DNA from: an uncultured Eggerthellaceae bacterium
Lineage (GTDB): Bacteria > Actinomycetota > Coriobacteriia > Coriobacteriales > Eggerthellaceae
Length of the DNA: 49,750 nucleotides
Direction of reading: 5' to 3'
Assembly (NCBI GenBank): GCA_905234785.1
Contig: CAJOIP010000009.1
Coordinates: forward strand, 1 to 49,750
The stretch's first letter is position 1. Every line of letters begins with the position of its first letter. The notes beneath the pieces are model-generated. The model saw nothing but the letters and a program-made list of their open reading frames with translations, ran no database searches and was not told where the DNA came from. Shown piece after piece: positions 28,442 through 36,663 of this stretch. The position numbers and the translations under genes were made by a program.

Positions 28442-28810
28442 TTACTTCTTCTTGCCGCCGATTTGCTTGCGCGGACCCTTGCGGGTGCGGGCGTTCGTGT
28501 GCGTGCGCTGACCGCGAACGGGCAGGCCGCGACGATGGCGCAGACCGCGATAGCAGCCGATTTCCATCAGGCGCTTCACGTTCTGGGAAACCTCGCGATG
28601 CAGGTCGCCCTCGACGGTGAGGTTGTTCTGGATGTAGTCGCGCAGCTTCGCGAGCTCCTCTTCCGTCAGATCGTCGGTGCGGGTATCGGGGTTGACGCCC
28701 GTTTCCGCGAGGATCTTCTTGGAAGTGGTAAGACCGATGCCGTAGATGTAGGTGAGGCCGATCTCGATGCGCTTGTTGCGCGGGAGGTCGACACCAACAA
28801 GACGAGCCAT
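28442..28810 (-). CDS. rpsM: 30S ribosomal protein S13
   Basis: A 122-residue S13 of the 30S head, with [20 protein letters not shown] at the start, [19 protein letters not shown] in the middle and a Lys-rich tail GKKK. The ribosome-binding site is AAGGAAGG. A dispersed repeat separates it from rpmJ. Confidence 0.97.
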   Translation of the reverse strand: MARLVGVDLPRNKRIEIGLTYIYGIGLTTSKKILAETGVNPDTRTDDLTEEELAKLRDYIQNNLTVEGDLHREVSQNVKRLMEIGCYRGLRHRRGLPVRGQRTHTNARTRKGPRKQIGGKKK

Positions 28811-28835
28811 AAAACGTATCCTTCCTTAACTTTCC

Positions 28836-28922
28836 TTTGTCATCCTGAGCCGTAGGCGAAGGATCTCGGGCTTTGCCCGCCGCTTCGCGGAGATTCCTCG
28901 CTTACGCTCGGAATGACAAGAC
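28836..28922. repeat. dispersed repeat inside the ribosomal protein operon
   Basis: Between rpmJ and rpsM lies a full paired copy of the family: TTGTCATCCTGAGCCGTAGG, GAAGGATCTCGGGCTTTGCC, and the inverted end CTCGCTTACGCTCGGAATGA. The two ends can pair. It ends four bases from the rpmJ stop. Confidence 0.85.
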
Positions 28923-28926
28923 GAAC

Positions 28927-29040
28927 CTAACCTTGACGCTGCTTGTGACGCGGGTTTTCGCAAATTACGAAAACCTTGCCATGGCGACGAATGATCTTGC
29001 ACTTGTCGCACATCTTCTTGACCGAAGGACGTACCTTCAT
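28927..29040 (-). CDS. rpmJ: 50S ribosomal protein L36
   Basis: A 37-residue L36 with the zinc-binding residues Cys11, Cys14, Cys27 and His32 ([14 protein letters not shown], then [13 protein letters not shown]). It is therefore the zinc-containing form. The start has GAAAGGA upstream. It occupies the usual place between infA and rpsM. Confidence 0.95.
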   Translation of the reverse strand: MKVRPSVKKMCDKCKIIRRHGKVFVICENPRHKQRQG

Positions 29041-29118
29041 AATTGCTTCCTTTCGGTTACTTCCTTGCCTTGCCTATCTATCACGGCCAGCCGCTGCCGA
29101 TGATTTTCCTGCTTATAT

Positions 29119-29159
29119 GCGGGGCACGGTGGATTGCCCCGCGGAGAACGGCTCTCCGC
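29119..29159. repeat. two abutting hairpins between infA and rpmJ
   Basis: GCGGGGCA/TGCCCCGC (29119-29142) and GCGGAGA/TCTCCGC (29141-29159) form consecutive stems in the 126-base infA-rpmJ gap. They could slow or partly end transcription after infA. Confidence 0.5.
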
Positions 29160-29166
29160 TGCGGTG

Positions 29167-29385
29167 CTACTTGAAGCGGTAGGTGATGCGCCCGCGGTTC
29201 AGGTCGTAGACGGAAAGCTCGACCGTCACCTTGTCGCCCGGCAGGATCTTGATGTAGTGCATGCGCATCTTGCCGGAAATGTGGGCCAAGATTTTGTGGC
29301 CGTTTTCCAGTTCCACCCTAAACATTGCGTTCGGCAATGCTTCGAGGACCGTGCCCTCGAGTTCGATGACATCCTGCTTCGCCAA
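29167..29385 (-). CDS. infA: translation initiation factor IF-1
   Basis: A 72-residue IF-1 with the OB-fold sequence [20 protein letters not shown] and the end [11 protein letters not shown]. It helps IF-2 and IF-3 at the ribosomal A site. No ATG fits: TTG at 29385 with GGAGGA six bases upstream yields exactly the family length. It is the first gene of the alpha operon. Confidence 0.95.
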   Translation of the reverse strand: MAKQDVIELEGTVLEALPNAMFRVELENGHKILAHISGKMRMHYIKILPGDKVTVELSVYDLNRGRITYRFK

Positions 29386-29659
29386 CGGGTCTCCTCCATA
29401 CAAATAGCCATTAAGCAGCAACGATACATACTACCCAAGGTCAGAGCATGAATTCAGGGGAGAAACGAGAGCGCACAAAACCTTCAAACCGTCCCCTGCG
29501 CATTTTTTACGCGACGGCTCCCTGCCTGCATGCCAGGCGTGCGACTCGAAGATCGCGCAGTGTTGCGAAGCTGCAGGTTGGGACTGCGTTTTCGCGACTG
29601 CCAGGTATTCTTTGGTAGGCCGCCTTGTCGGCCAAGCAGATATTGTAGCACAACTCGAA

Positions 29660-29688
29660 GAATCAATTACCTCGGAGGAGATTGATTA
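29660..29688. repeat. 29-bp palindrome, copy 2
   Basis: The sequence equals the palindrome at 10892-10920 except for one base (GAATCAATTACCTCGG and its mirror). Here it overlaps the stop codon of the RNA methyltransferase gene instead of preceding a start, and no gene on the plus strand begins after it. The remaining bases up to infA show nothing else I can name. Confidence 0.85.
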
Positions 29689-30522
29689 TTGCAGCTCCCA
29701 AAAGGCGATGGCGGCGCAGGCGGCCACGTTCAGGGAATCGGCGCCGTGGTGCATGGGGATCATCACCGTGTGGTCGCAGGCGGAAATGGTGGAATCGGCG
29801 AGGCCGTCCCCTTCCGTGCCCAGCACGACGGCCAGGCGCTCGGCACTTGCGAGCCGGGAATCGCGCAAGTCGAGGGAATCGCCGCGCAGCGCAAGCGCGA
29901 CCGTCGCGATGTTCTGGCCGCGCAGGCGCGGGACGAGCGAAGGCGCCCAATCGCGGCCGCCCTCGATGCGCGCCCAGGGCACTTGGAAGACCGCGCCCAT
30001 GCTGACGCGAGCGCAGCGACGGTAGTACGGGTCGTGGCACGACGGCGTGACCAGAACGGCATCCCATCCGAGCGCGGCAGCGGAACGGAAGATGGCGCCC
30101 ATGTTGGCGTAGTTGGTGATGTCTTCCAGAATCGCGATGCGCCGTGCCCCTTGCAGCACGTCGTCCACGTTTGGCGGCTCGGGGCGCTCGAAGCATGCCA
30201 GCGCGCCGCGGACGACCTCGTAACCGGTAAGCTCGCGGTGCTGTTCGGACGTGACGAGGAACACCGGCGCTTCGGGATGAACTGCCTGCACGCGCTCGAC
30301 GATAGCGCGGTCGTGCTCGAGCCAGCGATCGTCGACCAGCAGCGAAAGCGGACGCACGCCCGCATCGAGCGCGCGTTCTATCACGCGGGCAGACTCGCCG
30401 ATGAACAGGCCTTGTGGGTTGTCGCGCCTAAACCCTTCTCCGCGCTTCAGCTGGCCGTCGGTCATGCCGGAGTACGGCCGCAAGCGGCGGTCGGATAGGT
30501 CACCCAATCGGACAAGCGACAT
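29686..30522 (-). CDS. TrmH/SpoU-family RNA 2'-O-methyltransferase
   Basis: The 278-residue protein has an N-terminal substrate-binding region (about 1-110) and a SPOUT knot domain with the three SpoU motifs: EDITNYANMGAIFRSA, VVLGTEGDGL and IPMHHGADSLNVAAC. It would methylate a ribose in rRNA or tRNA using SAM; the exact site is unknown. It starts seven bases after the coiled-coil gene stop, so the pair is one transcript. There is no clear ribosome-binding site, which suggests translation by reinitiation. Confidence 0.9.
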   Translation of the reverse strand: MSLVRLGDLSDRRLRPYSGMTDGQLKRGEGFRRDNPQGLFIGESARVIERALDAGVRPLSLLVDDRWLEHDRAIVERVQAVHPEAPVFLVTSEQHRELTGYEVVRGALACFERPEPPNVDDVLQGARRIAILEDITNYANMGAIFRSAAALGWDAVLVTPSCHDPYYRRCARVSMGAVFQVPWARIEGGRDWAPSLVPRLRGQNIATVALALRGDSLDLRDSRLASAERLAVVLGTEGDGLADSTISACDHTVMIPMHHGADSLNVAACAAIAFWELQ

Positions 30523-30529
30523 GGCTGGA

Positions 30530-31696
30530 TTAACGGTTCAGCAGCACGACGACCAGCACGATCGCGATGACGATGATGGCGATGATCACGCCGATGGCGA
30601 TCTTGGCCTTTTTCGACTGCTCCTTGCTCTGGGCGAGGCGGTCGCGCAGGTCGTCGGCCTCGGCGTCGAGCTGCAGCATCTTCTGCTCGTCGGAACGGAC
30701 CGCTTCGCGCAGCTTGGCCGTTTCCTCGGGATACTGGTACACCGTATCGCAGTACTGGCGGCGCTTGCGCTGCACCGAGATTTCGTCGCCCAGGCGGTTG
30801 ATGCTGTCCTTCAGCTCGTCGGCCTGCTTCTGAAGGTCCTCGATTTGGCGCTCGAGCGGCGCTTCGGCCTGCTCGACCTGCGCGATGGCGTCGTCATAGG
30901 CTTTCTGGGCCTGGTCGAGCTGCTCTTTGGCCGCCTCGCTGCGCGCGCGTGCCTCGTCGTAGGCCGCCGCAACCTGCTCGTGGCGCGCCGCGGCCATCGT
31001 CGTGTCGTCGTTCGCGTTCGACCGCTTCAGCTCGGATTCCGCGGCGCTCAGCTCGGACTTGCGGCTGCGCTCGTCGTTCTTCGCCTGGTCGGCGTATGCG
31101 CGGGCGCGGCCGAGGTTCTTCTCGAACGGGTCCATTTGGCCGTCATGGTACTCGCGCATGCGCTCGAGCGCCTCAGTTGTTTCGTCGAGCTGCGCCGTGA
31201 CCTGCGCAAGCTCGGCCTTGCGCGAATCGCGCTGCTCGGTGTGCTGCGCGATGACGTTGTCGAGGTCGGTGACCATGACTTGGTAGTTGGCCAGGATGTC
31301 CTCGCGGTCGCGCAGTTCCTCGCGGTCGTCGTCGAGCTGGTTGGCGAACTCGTCGAGCTCCTTCTCGCGCGCCTTCAGCTCGCGGCCCTGGCCGATGGAG
31401 TCCTTCAGCGCCAGGAAGCTCATCTGCACGTCGTCGATGCCCTGGGCATTCGCCTCTTCATCGCTCAGTCCGCCGATGTCGTACTTTTCCGCCAGCTCCT
31501 CGTAGCGCTGGTCGTTGAACCCGGCGTAGGCGACTTCGCCCTGCGGATCCGTGGCAGTTTGGGGATATGCGGGCTCGGCGAACGGATCGGCGGCAGCTTC
31601 GACCTGTCCGCCCGCGTCGCCGAAGTCGATGGGCGGCAATTCGATCTCGCCTGTGCGGTCGGGACCCATGGGAATGTTGATGTCGCGGTCAGCCAT
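30530..31696 (-). CDS. coiled-coil protein with a C-terminal membrane anchor
   Basis: A 388-residue protein, not recognised. Residues 1-95 are acidic and Pro/Gly-rich; about 95-350 form a long heptad-like coiled coil rich in Glu, Lys, Gln and Ala; then a basic patch (QSKEQSKKAKI) and one membrane helix (about 367-386), ending LLNR. No signal peptide, so it is probably tail-anchored with the coil in the cytoplasm. GGAAGGAA supports ATG 31696. It is co-transcribed with the SPOUT methyltransferase. A structural or cell-division role is possible but unsupported. Confidence 0.75.
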   Translation of the reverse strand: MADRDINIPMGPDRTGEIELPPIDFGDAGGQVEAAADPFAEPAYPQTATDPQGEVAYAGFNDQRYEELAEKYDIGGLSDEEANAQGIDDVQMSFLALKDSIGQGRELKAREKELDEFANQLDDDREELRDREDILANYQVMVTDLDNVIAQHTEQRDSRKAELAQVTAQLDETTEALERMREYHDGQMDPFEKNLGRARAYADQAKNDERSRKSELSAAESELKRSNANDDTTMAAARHEQVAAAYDEARARSEAAKEQLDQAQKAYDDAIAQVEQAEAPLERQIEDLQKQADELKDSINRLGDEISVQRKRRQYCDTVYQYPEETAKLREAVRSDEQKMLQLDAEADDLRDRLAQSKEQSKKAKIAIGVIIAIIVIAIVLVVVLLNR

Positions 31697-31761
31697 GATG
31701 TTCCTTCCTGTTCGGCAGCATGTGACGCGCTTGGTTTCCAACCGAGAAGTATACCATCGCA

Positions 31762-31865
31762 GAACAGATACCGGGTATCTGTTCCCCATCTACGAAGTTG
31801 GATGCATACCCGGCATCTGCTCCACACCAGCCGCCTATTCCATTATAATAAGCGACATATTGTCG
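31762..31865 (+). promoter_or_regulatory. operator-like palindromes and promoter of the aldo/keto reductase
   Basis: A 23-base palindrome, GAACAGATACC mirrored by GGTATCTGTTC (31762-31784), is followed by a degenerate relative at about 31806-31823. TATAAT at 31844-31849 with TCCACA 17 bases upstream is a good -10 and fair -35. CGACATATTGTCG (31853-31865) is a second palindrome over the expected transcription start. Two regulators may therefore act here. Confidence 0.5.
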
Positions 31866-31882
31866 TTAGAGAGGGGAAACGC

Positions 31883-32995
31883 ATGACCTACCTGGGCGAG
31901 GGCATTCCCAAACTGGGCTTCGGCCTCATGAGGCTTCCGAAGCTCGAAGACGGCACGACGATCGACCTCGAGCAGACCAAGCAGATGGTCGACACGTTCT
32001 TGGAAGCCGGCTGCACGTACTTCGACACGGCGCGCGCGTACGGCGAATCGGAAAACACCATCCGCCAGGCGCTCGTCGAGCGCTACCCGCGCGAATCGTT
32101 TCAGCTGGCCACGAAGAACGCCGCCTGGATCGGCCCCAAGAGCTACGAGGACGCGCGCAAGGACTTCGACATCTCGCTTAAGAACACGGGGGCGGGCTAC
32201 TTCGACTTCTACCTCATACACAACACGGGCTCGTTCCGCACGAAGGTGTTCGACGACCTTGAGATGTGGGATTTCGTGAAGCAGCTGAAGGCCGACGGCA
32301 AGGTGAAGCACATCGGCTTCTCGCACCACGACAACGCCGAGACGCTCGCCGCCATCATCGAGGCGCACCCCGAGATGGAGTTCGTGCAGCTGCAGGTGAA
32401 CTGGGCCGACTGGGAAAACCCCAACACGCAGTCGCGCAAATGCGTGGAAACGGCGCGCGCCCATGGGCTTCCCGTCGTCATCATGGAGCCGGTGCGCGGC
32501 GGCACGCTGGCCAACCCTCCCGAGCCCGTTGCCGAGATTTTGCGCGCCGCCAAACCCGATTGGACGTACGTGGAATGGGCGCTGCGCTTCGCGTTCGGCG
32601 TCGAGGGGCTCATCACCGTGCTGTCCGGCATGAGCTCGCTTAAGCAGATGCAGCAGAACCTCGAGACGTTCCGCACGTACCAGCCGCTCTCGGATGACGA
32701 GCGCGCCGCGCTGGCCACGGCGCAGCGCAAGCTCGACGAGCTGCTCGACAACCCCTGCACGTCGTGCCAGTACTGCATGAAGGCCTGCCCGATGGACATC
32801 AAGATCTCCCAGATTATGGAGTCGCTCAACCGCGCAGCCATATACGGCGAGGCCAACGGCAAGAACTGGTACGGCTTCAACACGCGCGACGGCAAAGCGT
32901 CGCAGTGCATCCAGTGCTTCTCATGCGAAGCAGCCTGCCCGCAGCATATCGAGATCGTCGGCAAGCTGGAAAAGGCTGCGGAACTGTTCGAGTAA
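31883..32995 (+). CDS. aldo/keto reductase with two 4Fe-4S clusters
   Basis: A 370-residue fusion: an AKR barrel (about 1-285) with the catalytic set visible in YFDTARAYG (Asp, Tyr), ATKNA (Lys) and LIHNT (His), followed by a ferredoxin-like C-terminus with CTSCQYCMKACP and CIQCFSCEAACP, enough for two 4Fe-4S clusters. Such proteins are common in anaerobes and may draw electrons from ferredoxin as well as NAD(P)H; the substrate is unknown. GAGAGGGG precedes ATG 31883. It is monocistronic and has palindromic control sequences upstream. Confidence 0.88.
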   Translation: MTYLGEGIPKLGFGLMRLPKLEDGTTIDLEQTKQMVDTFLEAGCTYFDTARAYGESENTIRQALVERYPRESFQLATKNAAWIGPKSYEDARKDFDISLKNTGAGYFDFYLIHNTGSFRTKVFDDLEMWDFVKQLKADGKVKHIGFSHHDNAETLAAIIEAHPEMEFVQLQVNWADWENPNTQSRKCVETARAHGLPVVIMEPVRGGTLANPPEPVAEILRAAKPDWTYVEWALRFAFGVEGLITVLSGMSSLKQMQQNLETFRTYQPLSDDERAALATAQRKLDELLDNPCTSCQYCMKACPMDIKISQIMESLNRAAIYGEANGKNWYGFNTRDGKASQCIQCFSCEAACPQHIEIVGKLEKAAELFE

Positions 32996-33116
32996 AACCT
33001 TTCCGATATGCCAGGGAAAGCGATATGCCCAGGGCTACGCCCACACGCCTGAGCAGCAACCTCGCGCAACACGCTATGAGATAAAACCGGTCGCGGTCAG
33101 AGACAATGCCTTCCAA

Positions 33117-33147
33117 AACGAGCCCGACGCTTTGCACCGGGCTCGTT
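33117..33147 (+). terminator. terminator after the aldo/keto reductase
   Basis: AACGAGCCCG pairs with CGGGCTCGTT over an 11-base loop, followed by CTGGCTCTTT. It is 120 bases after the stop. The bases between hold only a short direct repeat of CGATATGCC. Confidence 0.65.
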
Positions 33148-33159
33148 CTGGCTCTTTAA

Positions 33160-33203
33160 CAAGGGTCTCGCCCCTGCGGGGCGCTTCGCTCGGGATGACA
33201 AGG
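33160..33203. repeat. short copy of the dispersed TCATCC(C/T)GAGC repeat
   Basis: AGGGTCTCGCCCCTGC and CGCTTCGCTCGGGATGACA match one end of the family seen at 5.1, 13.3, 16.4, 28.9 and 46.0 kb. Confidence 0.7.
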
Positions 33204-33256
33204 GGCGGACTTGCGCGCACTTCATCACTTTTTTGCCACCGTGCAGTTTTTTCAGC

Positions 33257-33380
33257 GTTTCATGCAGCGATACGAGGTCCGTGTGTAATCAAGTGGGACG
33301 TGTTCGCAGGGATATGATGCACATGTGCTTTATATCCCTGCATTGAGTTACACATGGAGGCGATATCGCTGCGTGAAAAC
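33257..33380. repeat. nested palindromic element, copy 2
   Basis: Outer arms at 33257-33288 and 33348-33380 share GCAGCGATA, TCCGTGTGTAA and their mirrors. The inner palindrome at 33306-33341 (GCAGGGATAT to ATATCCCTGC) is centred on ACATGT, as in copy 1. The left outer flank (TTGCCA, TGCAG, TCAGCGTTTCATG) also matches the right flank of copy 1 in reverse. It lies between two convergent genes, with separate terminators on each side. Confidence 0.85.
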
Positions 33381-33428
33381 CAAAAAGTCATGCAATCGCG
33401 CATAAAACCGCGTTATGTACGAGTGAAA

Positions 33429-33460
33429 CGCGAACGCCCGCCAAATGACGGGCGTTCGCG
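33429..33460 (-). terminator. terminator of the radical SAM gene
   Basis: A 12-bp perfect stem (CGCGAACGCCCG with CGGGCGTTCGCG) and 8-base loop lie 22 bases after the stop, followed on the minus strand by TTTCACT. Confidence 0.8.
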
Positions 33461-33481
33461 TTATCTGACAACTTAAAAAAG

Positions 33482-34834
33482 CTATTTAACGAAGTCGGCG
33501 CACTTGTGGTCGAGTTCCCAGAGCTTCTCGGCGGTGGGCTTCCAGTGCTCGGCGTACTGGTCGCAGCGGCTGCAGAGCATCTCGACCGTCTCCTCGCCTT
33601 CGAGATTCGACGACTTGGCGCCGGTCTCGTTGATGATGCGGCGCAGCTCCTGCGGGTTTTCCAGCATCGGGCAGGGCATCAGGTGGTTGCCGTTGAACGG
33701 CTGGCCGTTGTGGTACGCCATGAACAGCGGCGACTGCAGGCACTCGAGCAGCGTCTTCTCGTGGATGTTCGAGTCGCTGAAGTGGATGAACACGCACGGG
33801 TCGACGTCGCCTGCCGCGTTGATGTGCAGGTAGCGGCGCCCGCCGGCGATGCAGCCCTGCACGTACTGGCCGTCGTTTTGGAAGTCCATCGGGAAGATGG
33901 GCTTGGTGGTGCGCCAGCGGCGGATGACGTTGTACATGACCTCGCGCTGCTCGGGGCTCACCATGAGGTGCTCGTTGGCGTCGGAGCCGACCGGCATGTA
34001 GTGGAAGTACCACACGAACGTGGCGCCCCATTCCACGAGCTGGTCGACGTAGGCGTCGGAGCTCACGGCCTCGAAGTTCTCGGAGGTGTAGCAGCACGAA
34101 ATGCCGAACGGCAGGCCGTTTTCCCTCATGAGGTTCATGGCCGCGACGACCTTGTCGTAGACGCCCTCGCCACGGCGGGCGTCGGTGGATTCGCGGTCGC
34201 CTTCGACGGAGAACGCGGGGATGAAGTTCTTGCATTCCTTCAGCTGATCGATGAACTCCTGGTCGAACAGCGTGCCGTTCGTGAACGACAGGAACACGCA
34301 ATCGTCGTGCTTCTTGCACAGCGCCACGATGTCGGACTTGCGCACGAGCGGCTCGCCGCCCGTGTAGATGTACATGTAAACGCCCAGTTCCTTGCCCTGG
34401 TTGATGATGGAGTCGATGTCGTCGAAGCTCAGGTTCAGCCGGTTGCCGTAGTCGGCCGCCCAGCAGCCCGTGCAGTGCAGGTTGCAAGCGCTCGTCGGGT
34501 CGAGCAGGATGGCCCACGGAATGTTGCAGCCGTAGCGCTCGCGCAGTTCGATCTGCTTGCTCCAGCCGTTGAAGCCGGCGTTGATGGCGAAGTTGAGCGC
34601 AATCTTCTCGAAGTACTTCGGGTCGAGGTCGTTCAGGAAGCGCATGAGCATCTGATAGACGTTCGAGTCCTTGTTTTCCATGTACTCGCGGATGATGCGA
34701 CGCTGCGAGGGCATCTCGCCACGCGAGATGAAGTCCGCTGCGTCGAGCAAGCGCGGGATGGCCTTGTCGGGGTTCGAGCGAAGTATCTTGAGCGCCTGCT
34801 TGATGCCGAATTCGGTAATCTGATCTTTAACCAT
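33482..34834 (-). CDS. radical SAM protein of unknown specificity
   Basis: A 450-residue radical SAM enzyme. The cluster cysteines are C117, C121 and C124 in CNLHCTGCW, followed by the YTGGEPL glycine motif for SAM. The N-terminal 100 residues form an extra helical region (KQALKILRSNPDKAIPRLL). The C-terminal third has more cysteines (CVFIHF, CPML, LCSRCDQYAEHW) in a SPASM- or twitch-like arrangement, suggesting auxiliary clusters. No peptide substrate or partner gene is adjacent, so the reaction is unknown. AAAGGG precedes ATG 34834, and it has its own promoter. Confidence 0.85.
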   Translation of the reverse strand: MVKDQITEFGIKQALKILRSNPDKAIPRLLDAADFISRGEMPSQRRIIREYMENKDSNVYQMLMRFLNDLDPKYFEKIALNFAINAGFNGWSKQIELRERYGCNIPWAILLDPTSACNLHCTGCWAADYGNRLNLSFDDIDSIINQGKELGVYMYIYTGGEPLVRKSDIVALCKKHDDCVFLSFTNGTLFDQEFIDQLKECKNFIPAFSVEGDRESTDARRGEGVYDKVVAAMNLMRENGLPFGISCCYTSENFEAVSSDAYVDQLVEWGATFVWYFHYMPVGSDANEHLMVSPEQREVMYNVIRRWRTTKPIFPMDFQNDGQYVQGCIAGGRRYLHINAAGDVDPCVFIHFSDSNIHEKTLLECLQSPLFMAYHNGQPFNGNHLMPCPMLENPQELRRIINETGAKSSNLEGEETVEMLCSRCDQYAEHWKPTAEKLWELDHKCADFVK

Positions 34835-34874
34835 GCCGTACCCTTTTCATGAGAGAATTGCAAAATATCGACGT

Positions 34875-34902
34875 ATTCTAACCCTATTATCCGTTCGTGC
34901 AA
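34875..34902 (-). promoter_or_regulatory. promoter of the radical SAM gene
   Basis: On the minus strand TTGCAC (34902-34897) and TAGAAT (34880-34875) are 16 bases apart, predicting a start near 34868 and a 33-base leader. Confidence 0.55.
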
Positions 34903-35016
34903 ACAGTTAAACGGGCATCTTCACCTAATTATTGGACAAGTGTTGATTATCTAAGGCTAAGCGGCCCGAACAGGCGTTTTTATGCCACATTACGTCATAT
35001 TTTGGTGCATAAGCGT

Positions 35017-35048
35017 CAGTCCGCCGAAACAGCGGCCCGTGCGGACTG
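35017..35048 (-). terminator. hairpin after the uracil permease gene
   Basis: CAGTCCGC pairs with GCGGACTG across a 16-base loop, 26 bases beyond the permease stop. There is no T-run, so the terminator call is moderate. Confidence 0.5.
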
Positions 35049-35074
35049 GTCTTGGTTGAAGCGACCCTTCTCCC

Positions 35075-36484
35075 CTACTTGGCGTTCGGATCGTCCTTCG
35101 GGTCGTACGGATCGGGGCCCGACAGCGGCATGTTCTCGCTGAGCGCCGGCTCGTACGCATGCACCACCGGCGCGTCCTTGCCCGGCAGGATGATGTTGAG
35201 CAGGATGCCCGCGAGCGAGCCGATGGCCAAGCCCGAAAGCGAGATGGTGATATCGCCCGCCGGGATGACGATGGCGCCGGCCGCGCTGTAGGCGATGCCG
35301 ATGGAAAGCACCAGGATGATGGCCGCGATGAGGATGTTGCGGCTGACCGTGAAGTCGACGCGGTTCTCGATGAGGTTGCGCACGCCCACCGCCGAGATCA
35401 TGCCGTACAGGATGAGCGACACGCCGCCGATGACGCTGGCGGGCATGGCGCCGATGACGGCTGCGAACTTCGGGCAGAAGCTGAACACGATGGCGAAGAT
35501 GGCCGCGATGCGCACGACGCGCGGGTCGAACACCTTCGTCAGCGCCAGCACGCCGGTGTTCTCGCCGTACGTGGTGTTGGCCGGCGCGCCGAACAGCGAC
35601 GCGATGACGGTGGCCAGGCCATCGCCCAGCAGCGTGCGGTGCAAGCCGGGCTCGGCGATGTAGTTGCGGTTGCACGTGGAGCTGATGGCGGAGATGTCGC
35701 CGATGTGCTCGATCATCGTGGCGAACGCGATGGGCATGATGGTGATGATGGCCGTGATGGCGAGGCCCGAATCCATCGAGCCGCTTGTGAACAGGCTGAA
35801 CACGGTGTTGTCCCACATGATGGGAAGGCCGATCCACGCGGCGTTGGCGACGCCCGAGAAGTCGACCTCGCCCAGAAGCGCGGCGCACACGTACGAGACG
35901 ACGACGCCCATGAGGATGGGGATGATCTTGATCATGCCGCGGCCCCAGATGTTGCACACGATGATGACCACGATGGCGATGATGGCGATCAGCCAGTTCG
36001 TCGAGCAGTTCGCGATGGCCGAGCTTGCCAGGATGAGGCCGATGCAGATGACGATAGGGCCGGTGACGACCGGCGGGAAGTAGCGCATGACGCGGTTGGC
36101 GCCGAACGCCTTGAATGCCGCGGCCAGGATGAAGTACAGCAGGCCCGCGCACGCCACGCCCAGGCACGCATACGGCAGGAGCTCGGCCTCGCCGTTGGGC
36201 GCGATGGCCGCGTAACCCGCGATGAACGCGAACGACGAGCCGAGGAACGCCGGCACCTTGCCCTTCGAAAGGAAGTGGAACAGCAGCGTGCCAATGCCCG
36301 CGAACAATAGCGTCGCCTGCACGGACAGGCCCGTGAGCACCGGGACCAGAATCGTGGCGCCGAACATGGCGAACATGTGCTGCAAGCCGAACAGCACCAT
36401 CTTGGGCTTGCCGAGGGCACGCGCATCGTACACTGCATCGGGCGAGTCTTTCGCACCCATGGTGGGTACTTGCAGCTCTGCCAT
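35075..36484 (-). CDS. uraA: uracil/xanthine permease, NCS2 family
   Basis: A 469-residue NCS2 transporter with about fourteen membrane segments. Recognisable parts are [16 protein letters not shown] at the start, the substrate-site [36 protein letters not shown] and [10 protein letters not shown]. Divergence from upp argues for uracil as substrate, with uptake by proton symport. AAGGGGAG precedes ATG 36484. The leader forms a long hairpin that may control it. Confidence 0.92.
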   Translation of the reverse strand: MAELQVPTMGAKDSPDAVYDARALGKPKMVLFGLQHMFAMFGATILVPVLTGLSVQATLLFAGIGTLLFHFLSKGKVPAFLGSSFAFIAGYAAIAPNGEAELLPYACLGVACAGLLYFILAAAFKAFGANRVMRYFPPVVTGPIVICIGLILASSAIANCSTNWLIAIIAIVVIIVCNIWGRGMIKIIPILMGVVVSYVCAALLGEVDFSGVANAAWIGLPIMWDNTVFSLFTSGSMDSGLAITAIITIMPIAFATMIEHIGDISAISSTCNRNYIAEPGLHRTLLGDGLATVIASLFGAPANTTYGENTGVLALTKVFDPRVVRIAAIFAIVFSFCPKFAAVIGAMPASVIGGVSLILYGMISAVGVRNLIENRVDFTVSRNILIAAIILVLSIGIAYSAAGAIVIPAGDITISLSGLAIGSLAGILLNIILPGKDAPVVHAYEPALSENMPLSGPDPYDPKDDPNAK

Positions 36485-36506
36485 ATTCTCCCCTTGTCCG
36501 CACGAA

Positions 36507-36585
36507 GAGGCCGGAGGGCGACCGTGCTCAAACAGTCCTCGCGAGCTACGCCCGCTGCGGAACTGCGCGGGACCCCTCCGGCCCC
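36507..36585 (-). promoter_or_regulatory. stem-closed leader of the permease gene
   Basis: GGCCGGAGGG (36509-36518) pairs with CCCTCCGGCC (36574-36583), closing a 55-base interior that contains a CTCGCGAG palindrome. It lies 23 bases before the permease start. A uracil- or PRPP-linked attenuator would fit the context, but no known consensus was confirmed. Confidence 0.4.
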
Positions 36586-36600
36586 TTCGCGCTACATTTA

Positions 36601-36630
36601 CTGACCTGTATGGTTCCCGACGATTATAAT
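36601..36630 (+). promoter_or_regulatory. upp promoter
   Basis: TATAAT at 36625-36630 with CTGACC 18 bases upstream. ATTATAAT is itself palindromic, so the same -10 could also serve the divergent permease gene. Confidence 0.6.
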
Positions 36631-36663
36631 GTACGGAACGCTGGCCGACGGAAGGATTTAACA

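Noticed and set aside
36520..36560. PyrR-binding loop between uraA and upp
   Set aside because: AGTCC and GAG are present in roughly the right order, but the conserved G positions of the loop do not match and the strand does not agree with the permease leader.
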